Part shown: piece by piece, positions 1 to 8,705 of the stretch
How the letters are laid out: every line of letters begins with the position of its first letter
How positions within the stretch are numbered: the stretch's first letter is position 1
Assembly (NCBI GenBank): GCA_050301795.1
Contig: JBNKZU010000039.1
Location: 1 to 47,970, forward strand
Origin: JBNKZU01 sp050301795
Lineage (GTDB): Bacteria; Pseudomonadota; Gammaproteobacteria; Thiohalomonadales; Thiohalomonadaceae
Length of the DNA: 47,970 bases
Direction: 5' to 3'
Notes under the pieces: generated by a model
What the model saw: the letters and a program-made list of their open reading frames with translations, nothing else
Told to the model about the DNA's origin: nothing
The model's database searches: none
Program-made: the position numbers and the translations under genes

Positions 1-210
1 TCAAGGCACGAAGAGCGATATTTGGTTGCTCCAAATGAGCGATAAGTAACGCAGAGTGACGCTTTTTGAGGCGCAACCCAAAGGGACGGGACGATTTTTC
101 CGCCCAATGGCGTTATCAGTCGTTTATTTGGAATAACCAAACGGCACTCCTTCTGCCTTATTGGACGATAAAATCGTCTCCGGCAGTGTCGAAGATGAAA
201 GATCAACAGG
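1..210 (+). repeat. dispersed structured repeat, copy 1 (cut by window edge)
   Basis: This stretch aligns over about 210 bp with the reverse complement of 43052-43259, at roughly 70% identity by eye. Both copies share a start (TCAAGGC), several short hairpins and an end (near CAACAG). In the hairpin at 127-141, TTTGG faces CCAAA across AATAA; the other copy has TGTGG facing CCACA, a compensatory change. A second hairpin at 24-42 pairs ATTTGG with CCAAAT. A short open frame crosses the element, but the paired changes argue for a structured non-coding repeat. It lies downstream of the rhombosortase gene. Confidence 0.7.
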
Positions 211-212
211 CC

Positions 213-869
213 CTAGGGTCGTTTAAGGTTTGCAATCCCGAAAATAATACCTGTTCCGATCCCTACTACTGCACCAATCAAGTGCGATTCTGTCACCACA
301 TTTCCACCAATCACCTCTGCCATATAACTTGAGCCACCATGAAGATGCTCCCAGGTGACCTTTATAGCAACAGCTAAAAGGATGATTGCGGGAAAAAGCT
401 CTCTTAAACGGATAATCACTGCGATCAGTCCGCTCACAAGGAATCCGTGAATAACTCCAGACATTCCGACATACCAGTGGATATCAGGGTAATAGAGGCG
501 AAAGGATAGTGAGATTAAAATGGTAAGAAGTAAGAATGAGGTGATCCACTGCAAAAGGGTATGACTATCACCCACAACAAGCCATACAAACACCAGCGCC
601 ACGGCATTCAACATATAGTGCTCCCAGCCCAAATGCTGGAGATGTCCTGTGATCAAGCGCCACCATTGACCATTTTCGAGAAGCTCTCGATCGTATCTAA
701 GATCAATAGAGAGTTTCTCTGATACAACCATCATTAGCGTCATTAAGATAAGAGTGAAGATTAGAAATCCATTTGCCATCAACCAATTACTTTTTGGCGC
801 TTTTGTATCGAATATACTGTGCTCTCCCTTTCGAGGTTCCTCCATAGCAATCTTTTCATAGTTGAACAT
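213..869 (-). CDS. rrtA: rhombosortase (rhomboid-family intramembrane serine protease)
   Basis: The 218-residue protein has about six predicted membrane segments. Rhomboid signatures are visible: a WWRLITGHLQHLGWEHYMLN block near residues 68-87, the catalytic-serine motif GMSGVIHG near 132-139, and a histidine in ESHLIGA near 195. The short size and the HLxWxH block fit rhombosortase, which in known systems cleaves proteins carrying a C-terminal GlyGly-CTERM anchor during type II secretion. No such substrate is encoded here. A second in-frame ATG at codon 9 is an alternative start. The gene is divergent from moaA, and its stop abuts the dispersed repeat. The subfamily call rests on motifs only. 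Confidence 0.75.
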   Translation of the reverse strand: MFNYEKIAMEEPRKGEHSIFDTKAPKSNWLMANGFLIFTLILMTLMMVVSEKLSIDLRYDRELLENGQWWRLITGHLQHLGWEHYMLNAVALVFVWLVVGDSHTLLQWITSFLLLTILISLSFRLYYPDIHWYVGMSGVIHGFLVSGLIAVIIRLRELFPAIILLAVAIKVTWEHLHGGSSYMAEVIGGNVVTESHLIGAVVGIGTGIIFGIANLKRP

Positions 870-993
870 GACTTACCCCGGAAAGATTTATCTTGACCCT
901 GTGGTTATCAAGGATCAAACTTATTTTTATCCCGACAATATAATCACACACTTTATATAAGGCAATTCTTTTGTTCCTTTTTAGTCCCCTAAT

Positions 994-1980
994 ATGAAAA
1001 CCAAACTCAAAGATCCCTTTCAGCGAACTATCGATTATTTAAGATTATCGGTAACTGACCGCTGTGATCTTCGTTGTTCGTATTGCATTCCAAAAGGTTT
1101 TGATGACTTTGAGCACCACGAAAATATCCTTAGCTTTGAGGAGATAACTCGTGTTGTGAACGCCTTTTCACAGCTGGGCGTCAGAAGAATTCGTATCACC
1201 GGTGGTGAGCCGCTAGTTCGACGAGACTTACCCGATTTGGTAAAACAGCTTGCCGCAATATCCGATATTGACGATCTCTCTTTAAGCACAAATGCGGTTC
1301 GCCTGGAAAAGCTGGCCGAACCACTATTTACCAATGGCGTGAGCCGACTGAACGTAAGCCTAGATACCCTGAATCCTGAGAAATTTAATGAGCTAACTGG
1401 CGGTGGCCGGCTAGAGAAGGTGATCGCGGGTTTGATCGCCGCAAAACAGGCAGGGTTCAATCCTATCAAGATCAACATGGTTGCCATGAGAAATATCAAT
1501 GACGATGAGTTTATTGATATGGTCGACTTCTGTATTCACCACGGTTTTTCGTTGCGCTTTATTGAAACCATGCCAATGGGCGAAACCGGACGTAAGGCAA
1601 CCGATCACTACCTCAATCTGGAAGTGGTCAAAAAGCAACTCGCCGAGCACTACCAATTGGAACCAACACAGCTTCGCGGTGGTGGGCCGGCTGAATATCT
1701 GCAAATCGCTGGCTCTCAAATGAAGATCGGTTTTATTACACCGATCTCTCAACACTTTTGTCAAAGCTGCAATCGAGTCCGACTCGGGGCAGATGGCACG
1801 CTCTATATGTGTCTTGGAACTTCACACAGCTATCCATTACGAGAATTGTTGCGTAATGGAATCAGCGATAGCGATCTTAAATCGGCAATCGTTGAGGCGA
1901 TCGCACTAAAACCACAACAACACGATTTTAATGACAGGCCTGAACAGAGTATTCGGTTGATGTCATTAACTGGGGGTTAA
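994..1980 (+). CDS. moaA: GTP 3',8-cyclase, molybdenum cofactor biosynthesis
   Basis: This radical SAM enzyme carries out the first step of molybdopterin synthesis, converting GTP to 3',8-cyclo-dihydro-GTP in the cytoplasm. The N-terminal cluster cysteines are C24, C28 and C31 (CDLRCSYC). The substrate-side second 4Fe-4S site is seen in FCQSCNRVR followed by YMCLG. The chain ends in the conserved GlyGly tail (LTGG), so the gene is complete at 328 residues, the usual size. A TATAAT-like box lies at 939-944 in the gap to the divergent rhombosortase gene, without a clear -35. The next gene starts one base after the stop, so they are probably co-transcribed. No other moa gene is in the window. 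Confidence 0.95.
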   Translation: MKTKLKDPFQRTIDYLRLSVTDRCDLRCSYCIPKGFDDFEHHENILSFEEITRVVNAFSQLGVRRIRITGGEPLVRRDLPDLVKQLAAISDIDDLSLSTNAVRLEKLAEPLFTNGVSRLNVSLDTLNPEKFNELTGGGRLEKVIAGLIAAKQAGFNPIKINMVAMRNINDDEFIDMVDFCIHHGFSLRFIETMPMGETGRKATDHYLNLEVVKKQLAEHYQLEPTQLRGGGPAEYLQIAGSQMKIGFITPISQHFCQSCNRVRLGADGTLYMCLGTSHSYPLRELLRNGISDSDLKSAIVEAIALKPQQHDFNDRPEQSIRLMSLTGG

Positions 1981-1981
1981 T

Positions 1982-2452
1982 ATGGACGAAAAATCAGCCG
2001 CGCTGATTCAGGCAAAACAGCTATTAGAAAGCCATCGCTGGTGTGCAATGGCAACGATTGACCAACAGGGAAAACCAAATGCTTCCATGATCGCCTATGC
2101 CATTGGATCAAACGGAATCTATTTCCATCTAAGCCAGTTAGCCAGTCACTCCCGCCATTTAAAACTGTCTGATGAATGTTCAATCGTAATCTCAGAGTGT
2201 GAGCAATCAGATAGCGATCCGCAGGAGTTGGCACGACTATCACTATCAGGTCGGATTGAGTGGATTGATAAGATAAGCAATGAATATCAGGAACTCAGTG
2301 CAATCTACCAACATCGTTTGCCGGATTCAGCGCCACTTTTTGAGTTTTCAGATTTTCAGCTATTACGCTTCACACCGATAAAAGCGAGATATGTCGGCGG
2401 TTTTGGCAAGGCCTACAGCTACAGTGGTGATGAGCTGTTTCCATCATCGTGA
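1982..2452 (+). CDS. pyridoxamine 5'-phosphate oxidase-family FMN-binding protein (HugZ-like)
   Basis: The 156-residue protein has the split-barrel pattern of the PPOX/HugZ group. The N-terminal part reads CAMATIDQQGKPNASMIAY (about residues 21-39), followed by strands that would hold the flavin. The C-terminal RYVGGFGKAYSY (about 136-147) resembles the end of heme-utilisation HugZ proteins. It begins one base after the moaA stop, implying translational coupling. Its last 34 bp overlap the convergent lnt gene. The substrate cannot be told from sequence: known relatives include heme oxygenases and flavin reductases. Confidence 0.75.
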   Translation: MDEKSAALIQAKQLLESHRWCAMATIDQQGKPNASMIAYAIGSNGIYFHLSQLASHSRHLKLSDECSIVISECEQSDSDPQELARLSLSGRIEWIDKISNEYQELSAIYQHRLPDSAPLFEFSDFQLLRFTPIKARYVGGFGKAYSYSGDELFPSS

Positions 2453-3963
2453 GTTGATCTCTTTTGTCGCACTCTCGATATTGAGATCGATAAGAGCAGT
2501 GATATCAACACCAAGGTTATCGACAGATAATTGCCATAGATCAGATAAGGGGTTCGCCCTGTGCGAGGCGTGACCTCGCCTTCAACCACTGCAGAAACAA
2601 ACTGCTCAGAGCGCTGCTTAATCTTGCCTTTATTATCAATGATGGCGCTAATGCCATTGGTTGTCGCTCGCAGTGTCGGTCGTCCAAATTCCAGGCTTCT
2701 CATTCGCGCGATCTGAAGATGTTGATGAGGGGCAAATGAGTCACCATACCAACCATTATTACTGCCATTGATTAGAATCGTTGCCTCAGGAAGTTGAGTC
2801 ATCAGCTCTTGTGGAAAGATATCTTCATAGCAGATCGAAACAGCGGCCCGAACACCGCCAATAGTGATTGGGCCTTGATCCGCATCTCCAGCAGAGAACT
2901 GGCTCATCGGCAGATTAAAAAGGTTGATCAGTCCGCGTAACCATTCAGAGGGAAGATACTCACCAAACGGAACCAGATGTCGCTTATGATAACGCTGTGT
3001 ATCATCAAGAGGATTGATCATGCTTGTGTAATAGCCACCCCCAACCTTGCGAATTGGAATACCCACAAGTAGCGAACTTCCAGCCGCTTTTGCATATTGA
3101 TTTAACGGCGCAAAAAGACGCTCTTTGACCTGATCATAAAAGACGGTGATCGAGTTCTCAGGCCACACCACAAGTTGATGTTTTTTAAACAGTGGTATCG
3201 ATAGCTGAGCATAGCGATCAAGACGTAGCTGAATCGTTTCCGGGTTCCATTTGGTCGCTTGTGGCACATTGCCCTGCACCAGCGCAACTGACAAGCGCTT
3301 ATCTGTCGGCGCTGTCCACTCATAGTTTGAAAGAATCCCTCCAGCAATCCAGAACACCGATAGCAAAGCAAACCACGCATAGCGCTGATGGTATCTAAGC
3401 ATTAGCAACGACGATGCACTTAATACGAAAAGCCAGCCTAATCCATAAACACCGATAACCGGTGCCCAGCCAGCAAGCGGTGAATCAATCAAGCTATTGC
3501 CTAAATTGAGCCACGGGAAGCCTGTGAGTATCCATCCGCGGATCCACTCAAAGATAATCCAGGTCGCGGGCATTATCCCTATTAGGAGCCAAACACTATC
3601 CGGCTTCAGACGAGCATAATCACGAAATAGTGCAATGAGATATCCAACAACTGCCGGAAAAAGTGAAAGAAAGAGAACAGCAAACAGGGTTAGTAGTGCG
3701 GCAACAACCAAAGGTGTGTGACCAAATTCGTGGATCGCAACATATATCCAGGATATGCCAACACCAAACATTCCAACCCCGAAGATCAATCCGAATCGTA
3801 GTGACTGCTTAGGAGATGCCATACGCCAAAGATCGAAGATCAGCATAAGTGACACAAGGAGGATCGGATAGAATGCAAACGGTGCAAAACCAAACGGAAC
3901 AAGCGCGCCAGCGAGTAACGCGACCCAATCGTTGCGCTGTGGTTTAAACCTAATGAGAGCCAT
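2419..3963 (-). CDS. lnt: apolipoprotein N-acyltransferase
   Basis: This inner-membrane enzyme adds the third acyl chain to lipoproteins after signal cleavage. The 514 residues match the usual size. The N-terminal half has several hydrophobic segments, and the C-terminal half is a nitrilase-type domain. The triad is visible as Glu in VVWPENS, Lys in HKRHLVPFGEY and Cys in SICYEDIFP. It is the last gene of the miaB-ybeZ-ybeY-ybeX-lnt operon, 17 bp after ybeX. The basic tail (RVRQKRSTHDDGNSSS) overlaps the convergent PPOX-family gene. Confidence 0.95.
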   Translation of the reverse strand: MALIRFKPQRNDWVALLAGALVPFGFAPFAFYPILLVSLMLIFDLWRMASPKQSLRFGLIFGVGMFGVGISWIYVAIHEFGHTPLVVAALLTLFAVLFLSLFPAVVGYLIALFRDYARLKPDSVWLLIGIMPATWIIFEWIRGWILTGFPWLNLGNSLIDSPLAGWAPVIGVYGLGWLFVLSASSLLMLRYHQRYAWFALLSVFWIAGGILSNYEWTAPTDKRLSVALVQGNVPQATKWNPETIQLRLDRYAQLSIPLFKKHQLVVWPENSITVFYDQVKERLFAPLNQYAKAAGSSLLVGIPIRKVGGGYYTSMINPLDDTQRYHKRHLVPFGEYLPSEWLRGLINLFNLPMSQFSAGDADQGPITIGGVRAAVSICYEDIFPQELMTQLPEATILINGSNNGWYGDSFAPHQHLQIARMRSLEFGRPTLRATTNGISAIIDNKGKIKQRSEQFVSAVVEGEVTPRTGRTPYLIYGNYLSITLVLISLLLSISISRVRQKRSTHDDGNSSSPL

Positions 3964-3980
3964 GATAGATACTCTATCCT

Positions 3981-4862
3981 CTAGGCGTCGGGTTTTGCTT
4001 GAGCCTGCTCATGCTCCAAAGGAGTAACCTCAAAAAGATGGACTCGGCGACTATCTGCACGTACAACCTTAAATCGAAAACCTGCGTGGTCGACAACCTC
4101 ACCTTTTTGAGGAAGATGGCCAACGATATTCATCATCAAACCACCGATGGTTTCAAACTCGCCACCATCAAGTGCACTTTTAAAATAGTCGTTAAAGTCT
4201 TCCACATCCGTAAGTGCCGCGACCCGAAAACACCCATCGCCATGAACATGGATATCGGCATCATCTTCATCAATATCGTGCTCATCCTCGATCTCCCCGA
4301 CAATCTCTTCAAGCACATCCTCTATAGTTACAAGTCCTGACACCCCACCATACTCATCCACCACAATTGCGAGATGGTTATAGTTGGTTTGAAACTCTTT
4401 TAACAAGATGTTTAGTCGTTTGCTTTCAGGAATAAATATCGCCGGACGGAGTATGTCTCGAATATCAAACGTGCTACTACGATTAGAAACATAAGGAAGA
4501 AGATCTTTGGCCAGCAAAATACCGACGACCTCGTCTCGGTTCTCGCCGATAACCGGAAATCGAGAATGGGCTGACTCAATAATCACCGGAAGAAACTCTT
4601 CGAGTGAGGCATCCCGCTCGACGACGATCATCTGTGATCGTGGAACCATCACCTCTTTAACCTTCATCTCGGTGACATCCATCACACCTTCAATCATCAC
4701 CATGGCATCACTATCAAGAACGTCCCGGTCTTGAGCTTCCTGAATTACTTGGAGTAGTTCTTCTTTATCCTTTGGTTCGCCCTGTAGAATCTGGCCGATC
4801 TTCTCAAGCCACGATCGGGGGCGCTCTCCTTTACTGTTTCCATTTGATGTTTCGTCGTTCAT
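3981..4862 (-). CDS. ybeX: CorC/HlyC-family CBS-domain protein (YbeX)
   Basis: The 293-residue cytosolic protein has two CBS domains (about residues 75-190: VPRSQMIVVERDASLEEFLPVI and NHLAIVVDEYGGVSGLVTIEDVLEEIVGEIEDE) followed by a transporter-associated CorC_HlyC domain. The family was linked to Mg2+/Co2+ efflux, and YbeX has been tied to ribosome metabolism. There is no DUF21 membrane domain, as expected for YbeX. It lies 13 bp after ybeY and 17 bp before lnt, in the same order as in Escherichia coli. Confidence 0.92.
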   Translation of the reverse strand: MNDETSNGNSKGERPRSWLEKIGQILQGEPKDKEELLQVIQEAQDRDVLDSDAMVMIEGVMDVTEMKVKEVMVPRSQMIVVERDASLEEFLPVIIESAHSRFPVIGENRDEVVGILLAKDLLPYVSNRSSTFDIRDILRPAIFIPESKRLNILLKEFQTNYNHLAIVVDEYGGVSGLVTIEDVLEEIVGEIEDEHDIDEDDADIHVHGDGCFRVAALTDVEDFNDYFKSALDGGEFETIGGLMMNIVGHLPQKGEVVDHAGFRFKVVRADSRRVHLFEVTPLEHEQAQAKPDA

Positions 4863-4875
4863 TGATTTCCAAAAA

Positions 4876-5334
4876 CTAGTGATAGGGATTGGTATAGCCT
4901 AGGTCAGTAAGGATGGTAATTTCAAGCGCTTCCATCTCTTCGGCCTCTTTCTCATCAATATGATCATACCCAAGCAGATGTAATGTGCCATGAATAACCA
5001 TGTGTGCCCAGTGTTCTTCTGGGTCTTTATGCTGAATTTGTGCCTCGTTGTATACCACTTCGGCGCAGATCACAATGTCACCAAGCAGGGGAACATCCAG
5101 TTCGACCGAATTCTCAAATGGAAATGAGAGCACATTTGTTGTTTTATCTTTTTGGCGAAAATCTCGGTTCAGGGTTCTGATCTCTTCGCTATCCACAAGC
5201 CTGATGGTTAGTTCGACCTCTTGATGGTCTTCAAGCGTCTCCTCAACCCAAGTGATAAATTCATCCAAATCAGGAACCTGAAATTGATGGCACTCATCAT
5301 CGGTCAGTGTGTTTTGCAGGTCTATGATTGCCAT
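4876..5334 (-). CDS. ybeY: endoribonuclease YbeY, rRNA maturation factor
   Basis: YbeY is a zinc-dependent endoribonuclease involved in 16S rRNA 3'-end maturation and 70S ribosome quality control. The metal-binding signature HGTLHLLGYDH is intact near residues 114-124, and the protein has the normal length (152 residues). Upstream, TNVLSFPF is the conserved family block. The ATG directly follows the TAG of ybeZ with no intervening base, so translation is probably coupled. Confidence 0.95.
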   Translation of the reverse strand: MAIIDLQNTLTDDECHQFQVPDLDEFITWVEETLEDHQEVELTIRLVDSEEIRTLNRDFRQKDKTTNVLSFPFENSVELDVPLLGDIVICAEVVYNEAQIQHKDPEEHWAHMVIHGTLHLLGYDHIDEKEAEEMEALEITILTDLGYTNPYH

Positions 5335-6312
5335 CTATTTGCTTTCGTTTTCGCGATCGTATTGATCATAGGCATTAACAATGCGCTGTACCAACGTATG
5401 TCGAACCACATCCTTGGCCTGAAAGAAGGTGAAGCTGATGCCATCAACATCTTTCAATACCTCAGTCACATGGCGCAGCCCTGATTTTGTACCCCGAGGA
5501 AGATCGATTTGAGTAATATCCCCAGTCACTACTGCTGTTGATCCAAAGCCGATCCGGGTCAGGAACATCTTCATCTGCTCTAGTGTTGTATTTTGTGCCT
5601 CATCCAAAATAATGAAGGCATCGTTCAGGGTGCGACCGCGCATATAGGCCAACGGCGCAACCTCAATCACATTCCGCTCCATCAGCTTGGCAACACGTTC
5701 AAAACCGAGCATCTCATAAAGCGCATCATAGAGCGGCCGTAGATAGGGATCGACCTTTTGCGCCAAATCACCAGGCAGGAATCCCAAACGCTCACCCGCT
5801 TCCACCGCTGGACGTGTCAGAATGACGCGTCGTACATCATCCCTCTCCAGCGCATTTACCGCACAAGCGACCGCCAGATAGGTTTTGCCGGTTCCTGCAG
5901 GGCCAATACCAAGATTGATATCGTGATGAAGGATATTGTGTAGATAACGAGACTGATTCGGCCCCCGACCTTTAATCACCCCACGTTTGAGCCGAATCGA
6001 GATCTCCTGCACGTCATCCGGCTCATTAAGTAGCGCCTCGACACCTGACTCTTGCAAATAGATATGGATTCGTTGCGGGGTTAGCACCTCATCCTTGCTC
6101 ATACGATAGAGCTCTTTAAGCACGACAACGGCGGCATTCACAGAATCGGTATCACCCATCACTCTAAATTGGCTACCACGGTTATTGATCTCAACACCCA
6201 GGCGGCGCTCTATCTGACGCAGGTGTTCATCAAGCTGACCGCATAGATTGGCTAATCGGAGATTATCCTCAGGCACCAGTGTCAGATCTGTTGTATCAGG
6301 CAGGTTGTTCAT
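5335..6312 (-). CDS. ybeZ: PhoH-like ATPase YbeZ
   Basis: This cytosolic P-loop ATPase works with YbeY in RNA metabolism. Walker A is GPAGTGKT and Walker B is FIILDEAQN; a LPRGTKSGL block follows. I start at the ATG at 6312 (MNNLPDTTDL), giving 325 residues. It follows the miaB stop by 25 bp and has an AAAGAG-type ribosome site. The longer frame starting at 6399 would run into miaB and adds residues unlike the family. The stop codon touches the ybeY start. Confidence 0.93.
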   Translation of the reverse strand: MNNLPDTTDLTLVPEDNLRLANLCGQLDEHLRQIERRLGVEINNRGSQFRVMGDTDSVNAAVVVLKELYRMSKDEVLTPQRIHIYLQESGVEALLNEPDDVQEISIRLKRGVIKGRGPNQSRYLHNILHHDINLGIGPAGTGKTYLAVACAVNALERDDVRRVILTRPAVEAGERLGFLPGDLAQKVDPYLRPLYDALYEMLGFERVAKLMERNVIEVAPLAYMRGRTLNDAFIILDEAQNTTLEQMKMFLTRIGFGSTAVVTGDITQIDLPRGTKSGLRHVTEVLKDVDGISFTFFQAKDVVRHTLVQRIVNAYDQYDRENESK

Positions 6313-6337
6313 TGGCTCTTTTTGAGACCGCTCATGT

Positions 6338-7663
6338 TTATTCAATGAGTTCACCCTGAAGTGAATTAGGAAGTGCTTGTGTGATTCTGACAGCAGCAAA
6401 ACTGCCTATAAGTGTAGCCGAACCATCAAAATTGACCACGCGGTTGTTTTCGGTGCGCCCAGATATCTGCTGTTCACTTTTCTTGGAAATACGTTCCACC
6501 AGCACCTTCTGCACCGTACCAACCATACCCTGGCTAATCGCTTGTGCTTGCCGGTTAATCTGATCCTGCAACCGCGCCAGCCGTGCTTTTTTAACATCCA
6601 TTGGCACATCATCCGGCAACGATGCCGCAGGAGTTCCCGGACGTGGGCTGTAGATAAAGCTGAAGCTGTGATCAAAGCCAACCTCTTCAATCAGCTTCAT
6701 TGTTGCCTCAAAATCGGCATCTGTCTCGCCAGGGAACCCAACAATAAAGTCGGATGAGATCGTCATATCAGGGCGGTTAGCCAGCAGTTTACGAATCTTT
6801 GCTTTATACTCCAGCGCGGTATGGCCGCGCTTCATCAGCGCCAGAATCCGATCCGAACCCGACTGCACCGGAAGGTGCAGGAAACTGACCAGCTCAGGCA
6901 CCTCGGCATAAGCCTCAATCAAGCTGTCGGTCAGCTCAACCGGATGCGAGGTGGTGTAGCGAATACGATCAATACCATCAATCGCCGCAATGTAATGGAT
7001 CAGCAGTGCCAGATCCGCGGTCTCTCCATCCTCCATTTCACCGCGATAGGCATTCACATTCTGCCCGAGCAGATTCACCTCGCGCACACCCTGCGCCACC
7101 AGACTAACCACATCGGCAATCACATCATCAAACGGACGACTGACCTCTTCGCCACGGGTAAAGGGCACCACGCAGTAGGTGCAATATTTGGAACACCCCT
7201 CCATAATCGACACAAAGGCAGAGGGGCCATCGGCCTTCTGCTCCGGCAGATTGTCGAACTTCTCAATCTCCGGGAACGAAACATCCACCACCGCACGCTG
7301 ATGTTCCCACACCTCGCCAAGCATCTGTGGCAGACGATGCAGCGTCTGCGGGCCAAAGATCAGATCGACAAAACGGGCACGTTCACGGATCGCCTCACCC
7401 TCCTGTGAAGCCACACAACCACCGACGCCGATCACCACTTTTGGATTCTTCTCTTTCAAAGGTCGCCACTGCCCCAGTTGCGAAAAGACCTTCTCCTGCG
7501 CCTTCTCGCGCACAGAGCAGGTATTCAGCAGCAGCACATCCGCATCCTTCGGATCATCCACAACCTCCAGGCCGCACGACACCGCCAACCCATCCGCAAG
7601 ACGGGCTGAGTCATATTCATTCATCTGACAACCAAAGGTTTTTATATAGAGCGTGCGAGCCAT
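6338..7663 (-). CDS. miaB: tRNA-2-methylthio-N6-dimethylallyladenosine synthase
   Basis: MiaB is a radical SAM methylthiotransferase that converts i6A37 to ms2i6A37 in tRNA. The N-terminal UPF0004 domain shows TFGCQMNEYDS, NTCSVREKA and GVGGCVASQ, whose cysteines bind the auxiliary cluster. The radical SAM motif is CSKYCTYC, and a TRAM domain is at the C terminus. I use ATG 7663 (MARTLYIKTFGCQ), giving 441 residues; an upstream TTG would add seven unlikely residues. It heads the miaB to lnt operon. Its leader contains the left copy of a 23-bp repeat (7675-7697), so accessory DNA begins just upstream. Confidence 0.95.
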   Translation of the reverse strand: MARTLYIKTFGCQMNEYDSARLADGLAVSCGLEVVDDPKDADVLLLNTCSVREKAQEKVFSQLGQWRPLKEKNPKVVIGVGGCVASQEGEAIRERARFVDLIFGPQTLHRLPQMLGEVWEHQRAVVDVSFPEIEKFDNLPEQKADGPSAFVSIMEGCSKYCTYCVVPFTRGEEVSRPFDDVIADVVSLVAQGVREVNLLGQNVNAYRGEMEDGETADLALLIHYIAAIDGIDRIRYTTSHPVELTDSLIEAYAEVPELVSFLHLPVQSGSDRILALMKRGHTALEYKAKIRKLLANRPDMTISSDFIVGFPGETDADFEATMKLIEEVGFDHSFSFIYSPRPGTPAASLPDDVPMDVKKARLARLQDQINRQAQAISQGMVGTVQKVLVERISKKSEQQISGRTENNRVVNFDGSATLIGSFAAVRITQALPNSLQGELIE

Positions 7664-7674
7664 AACAACGTGAA

Positions 7675-7697
7675 AATCAACCAATACGGGAAAGGGG
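7675..7697 (+). repeat. 23-bp direct repeat, left copy (candidate attachment site)
   Basis: An exact 23-bp match to 14835-14857 in the same orientation, starting AATCAACCAATACGGG and ending AAAGGGG. This copy lies in the miaB leader, 12 bp before the start codon. The pair brackets about 7.1 kb that carries the cassette array and the ars operon. A chance match of this length in 48 kb is very unlikely, so the two copies share an origin, either an att/target duplication or a rearrangement. Confidence 0.7.
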
Positions 7698-7762
7698 CGC
7701 TATTTTACGCATAACTGATTGATTTACCAAGCATCCTTTCAGGAAATTGGATTATTGAGCTG

Positions 7763-7894
7763 ATGCATGGTGAATTACAAAAATTTCAGATTGAAATTGA
7801 TGGTTATTCTGTTGCTGGATATGTGACCATTGCGGTCTACTTCTGGATCCCATTATTAATGGGGGGATTACCTTCCTTAGTGGCTAACGATTAA
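7763..7894 (+). CDS. possible 43-residue hydrophobic peptide or cassette remnant
   Basis: A short plus-strand frame, MHGELQKFQIEIDGYSVAG and on to GGLPSLVAND, ends inside the attC-like site at 7882-7947. The last 25 residues are hydrophobic and could span a membrane. There is no clear ribosome site. It lies between the miaB leader and the terminal attC, so it may be the remains of a cassette or of the pre-insertion sequence. I do not recognise the peptide. The 7698-7881 interval otherwise shows nothing. Confidence 0.2.
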   Translation: MHGELQKFQIEIDGYSVAGYVTIAVYFWIPLLMGGLPSLVAND

Positions 7895-7947
7895 GTTAAA
7901 GGGCACCGTGTCTTTTGCGACATCCATTTTTGAACGCTTTGTTATGT
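7882..7947 (-). other. attC-like cassette recombination site (4th, terminal)
   Basis: Read on the minus strand, the 66-bp site begins ACATAAC (R'' side, 7947-7941) and ends GTTAGCC (R' side, 7888-7882). It follows the stop of the DUF5677-like gene by six bases. Size and position match the other three sites, but internal symmetry is weaker (GTGTC and GACAT-type inner arms). Confidence 0.55.
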
Positions 7948-7953
7948 GGCGAC

Positions 7954-8691
7954 CTAATATAGGCTTCTAAGCTTCTTAAGCTCGGCATCTATTTCTTCTA
8001 TTCCTAGCTCTTCATTTAAATCCATAATTTCAGCTACTTCTTTTATTGAGCCGGTTAATATTCCAGCAATTGTATCAATATACGGCATCATATCGTCGCT
8101 ATTCCAGGGCTGAAAATATGACACTCTTATATCATTATCGATCTCTTCGATATGCCTTCTTTCAAGTATATTTAGGTTATTATGAGAATGCTGACACAAA
8201 AGAGCATAAACAGATTCGTACATACCTACTAAACCAGCCCTATCAAACCTATCTCTTATTCCAAGTTCACCAAAGCCATCGCTCCTTAAAGAATCAAGTT
8301 GGACAGTAACATGTGCAAAATGTTCTTTTATTCCGTCAGTATTTGAAAGCGCTTCCAAGTAAGGATTTGTATCACCAGTCTCAATTGCCTTCGTTAGCAC
8401 TCGGGATTGCTCTTTTAGGAAAGAAGCCTGCATTCTAATTAAATAATCTTGATCAGCTTTTACATTAACTAAATCTACATATTCTTCTAACAAATTTCTT
8501 AACATAACAGGAATGGCACTCCATTCCTTGTTCTTTAAAAGGGTAATGCATGCAGAAGTGTTTTCTAATATCGAACCATGCATACATACAGAATAGAGGT
8601 GGTGGGCATTTTTCCTATTAAATACCAGTCTATCTGTTCTTGAAAACACAAGATCGAATATGACTTGAAGTTGTTCTATCAATATATCCAT
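7954..8691 (-). CDS. DUF5677-like cassette protein
   Basis: The 245-residue soluble, mostly helical protein has the pattern seen in DUF5677: VMLRNLLEEYVDLVNV near residues 58-73 (an R...E...Y arrangement) and ALLCQHSHNNLNILERR near 163-179. No catalytic motif is known to me, and its biochemical role is unknown. It is a single-gene cassette: an attC-like site lies on each side, and translation starts 14 bp after the upstream site. Its A+T content is higher than that of miaB, as is common for mobile cassettes. Confidence 0.6.
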   Translation of the reverse strand: MDILIEQLQVIFDLVFSRTDRLVFNRKNAHHLYSVCMHGSILENTSACITLLKNKEWSAIPVMLRNLLEEYVDLVNVKADQDYLIRMQASFLKEQSRVLTKAIETGDTNPYLEALSNTDGIKEHFAHVTVQLDSLRSDGFGELGIRDRFDRAGLVGMYESVYALLCQHSHNNLNILERRHIEEIDNDIRVSYFQPWNSDDMMPYIDTIAGILTGSIKEVAEIMDLNEELGIEEIDAELKKLRSLY

Positions 8692-8705
8692 ATCACCTCA
8701 TAGCC

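Noticed and set aside
66..332. 88-residue protein over the dispersed repeat
   Set aside because: It overlaps the end of the rhombosortase gene. Similarity with the frame at 43021-43218 is explained by the repeat, whose changes are structural.
6821..7408. 195-residue plus-strand frame inside miaB
   Set aside because: It is antisense to a strongly supported core gene and has no recognisable domain.
6338..7684. Longer miaB starting at TTG 7684
   Set aside because: ATG 7663 gives the standard N terminus; the extra residues are not family-like.
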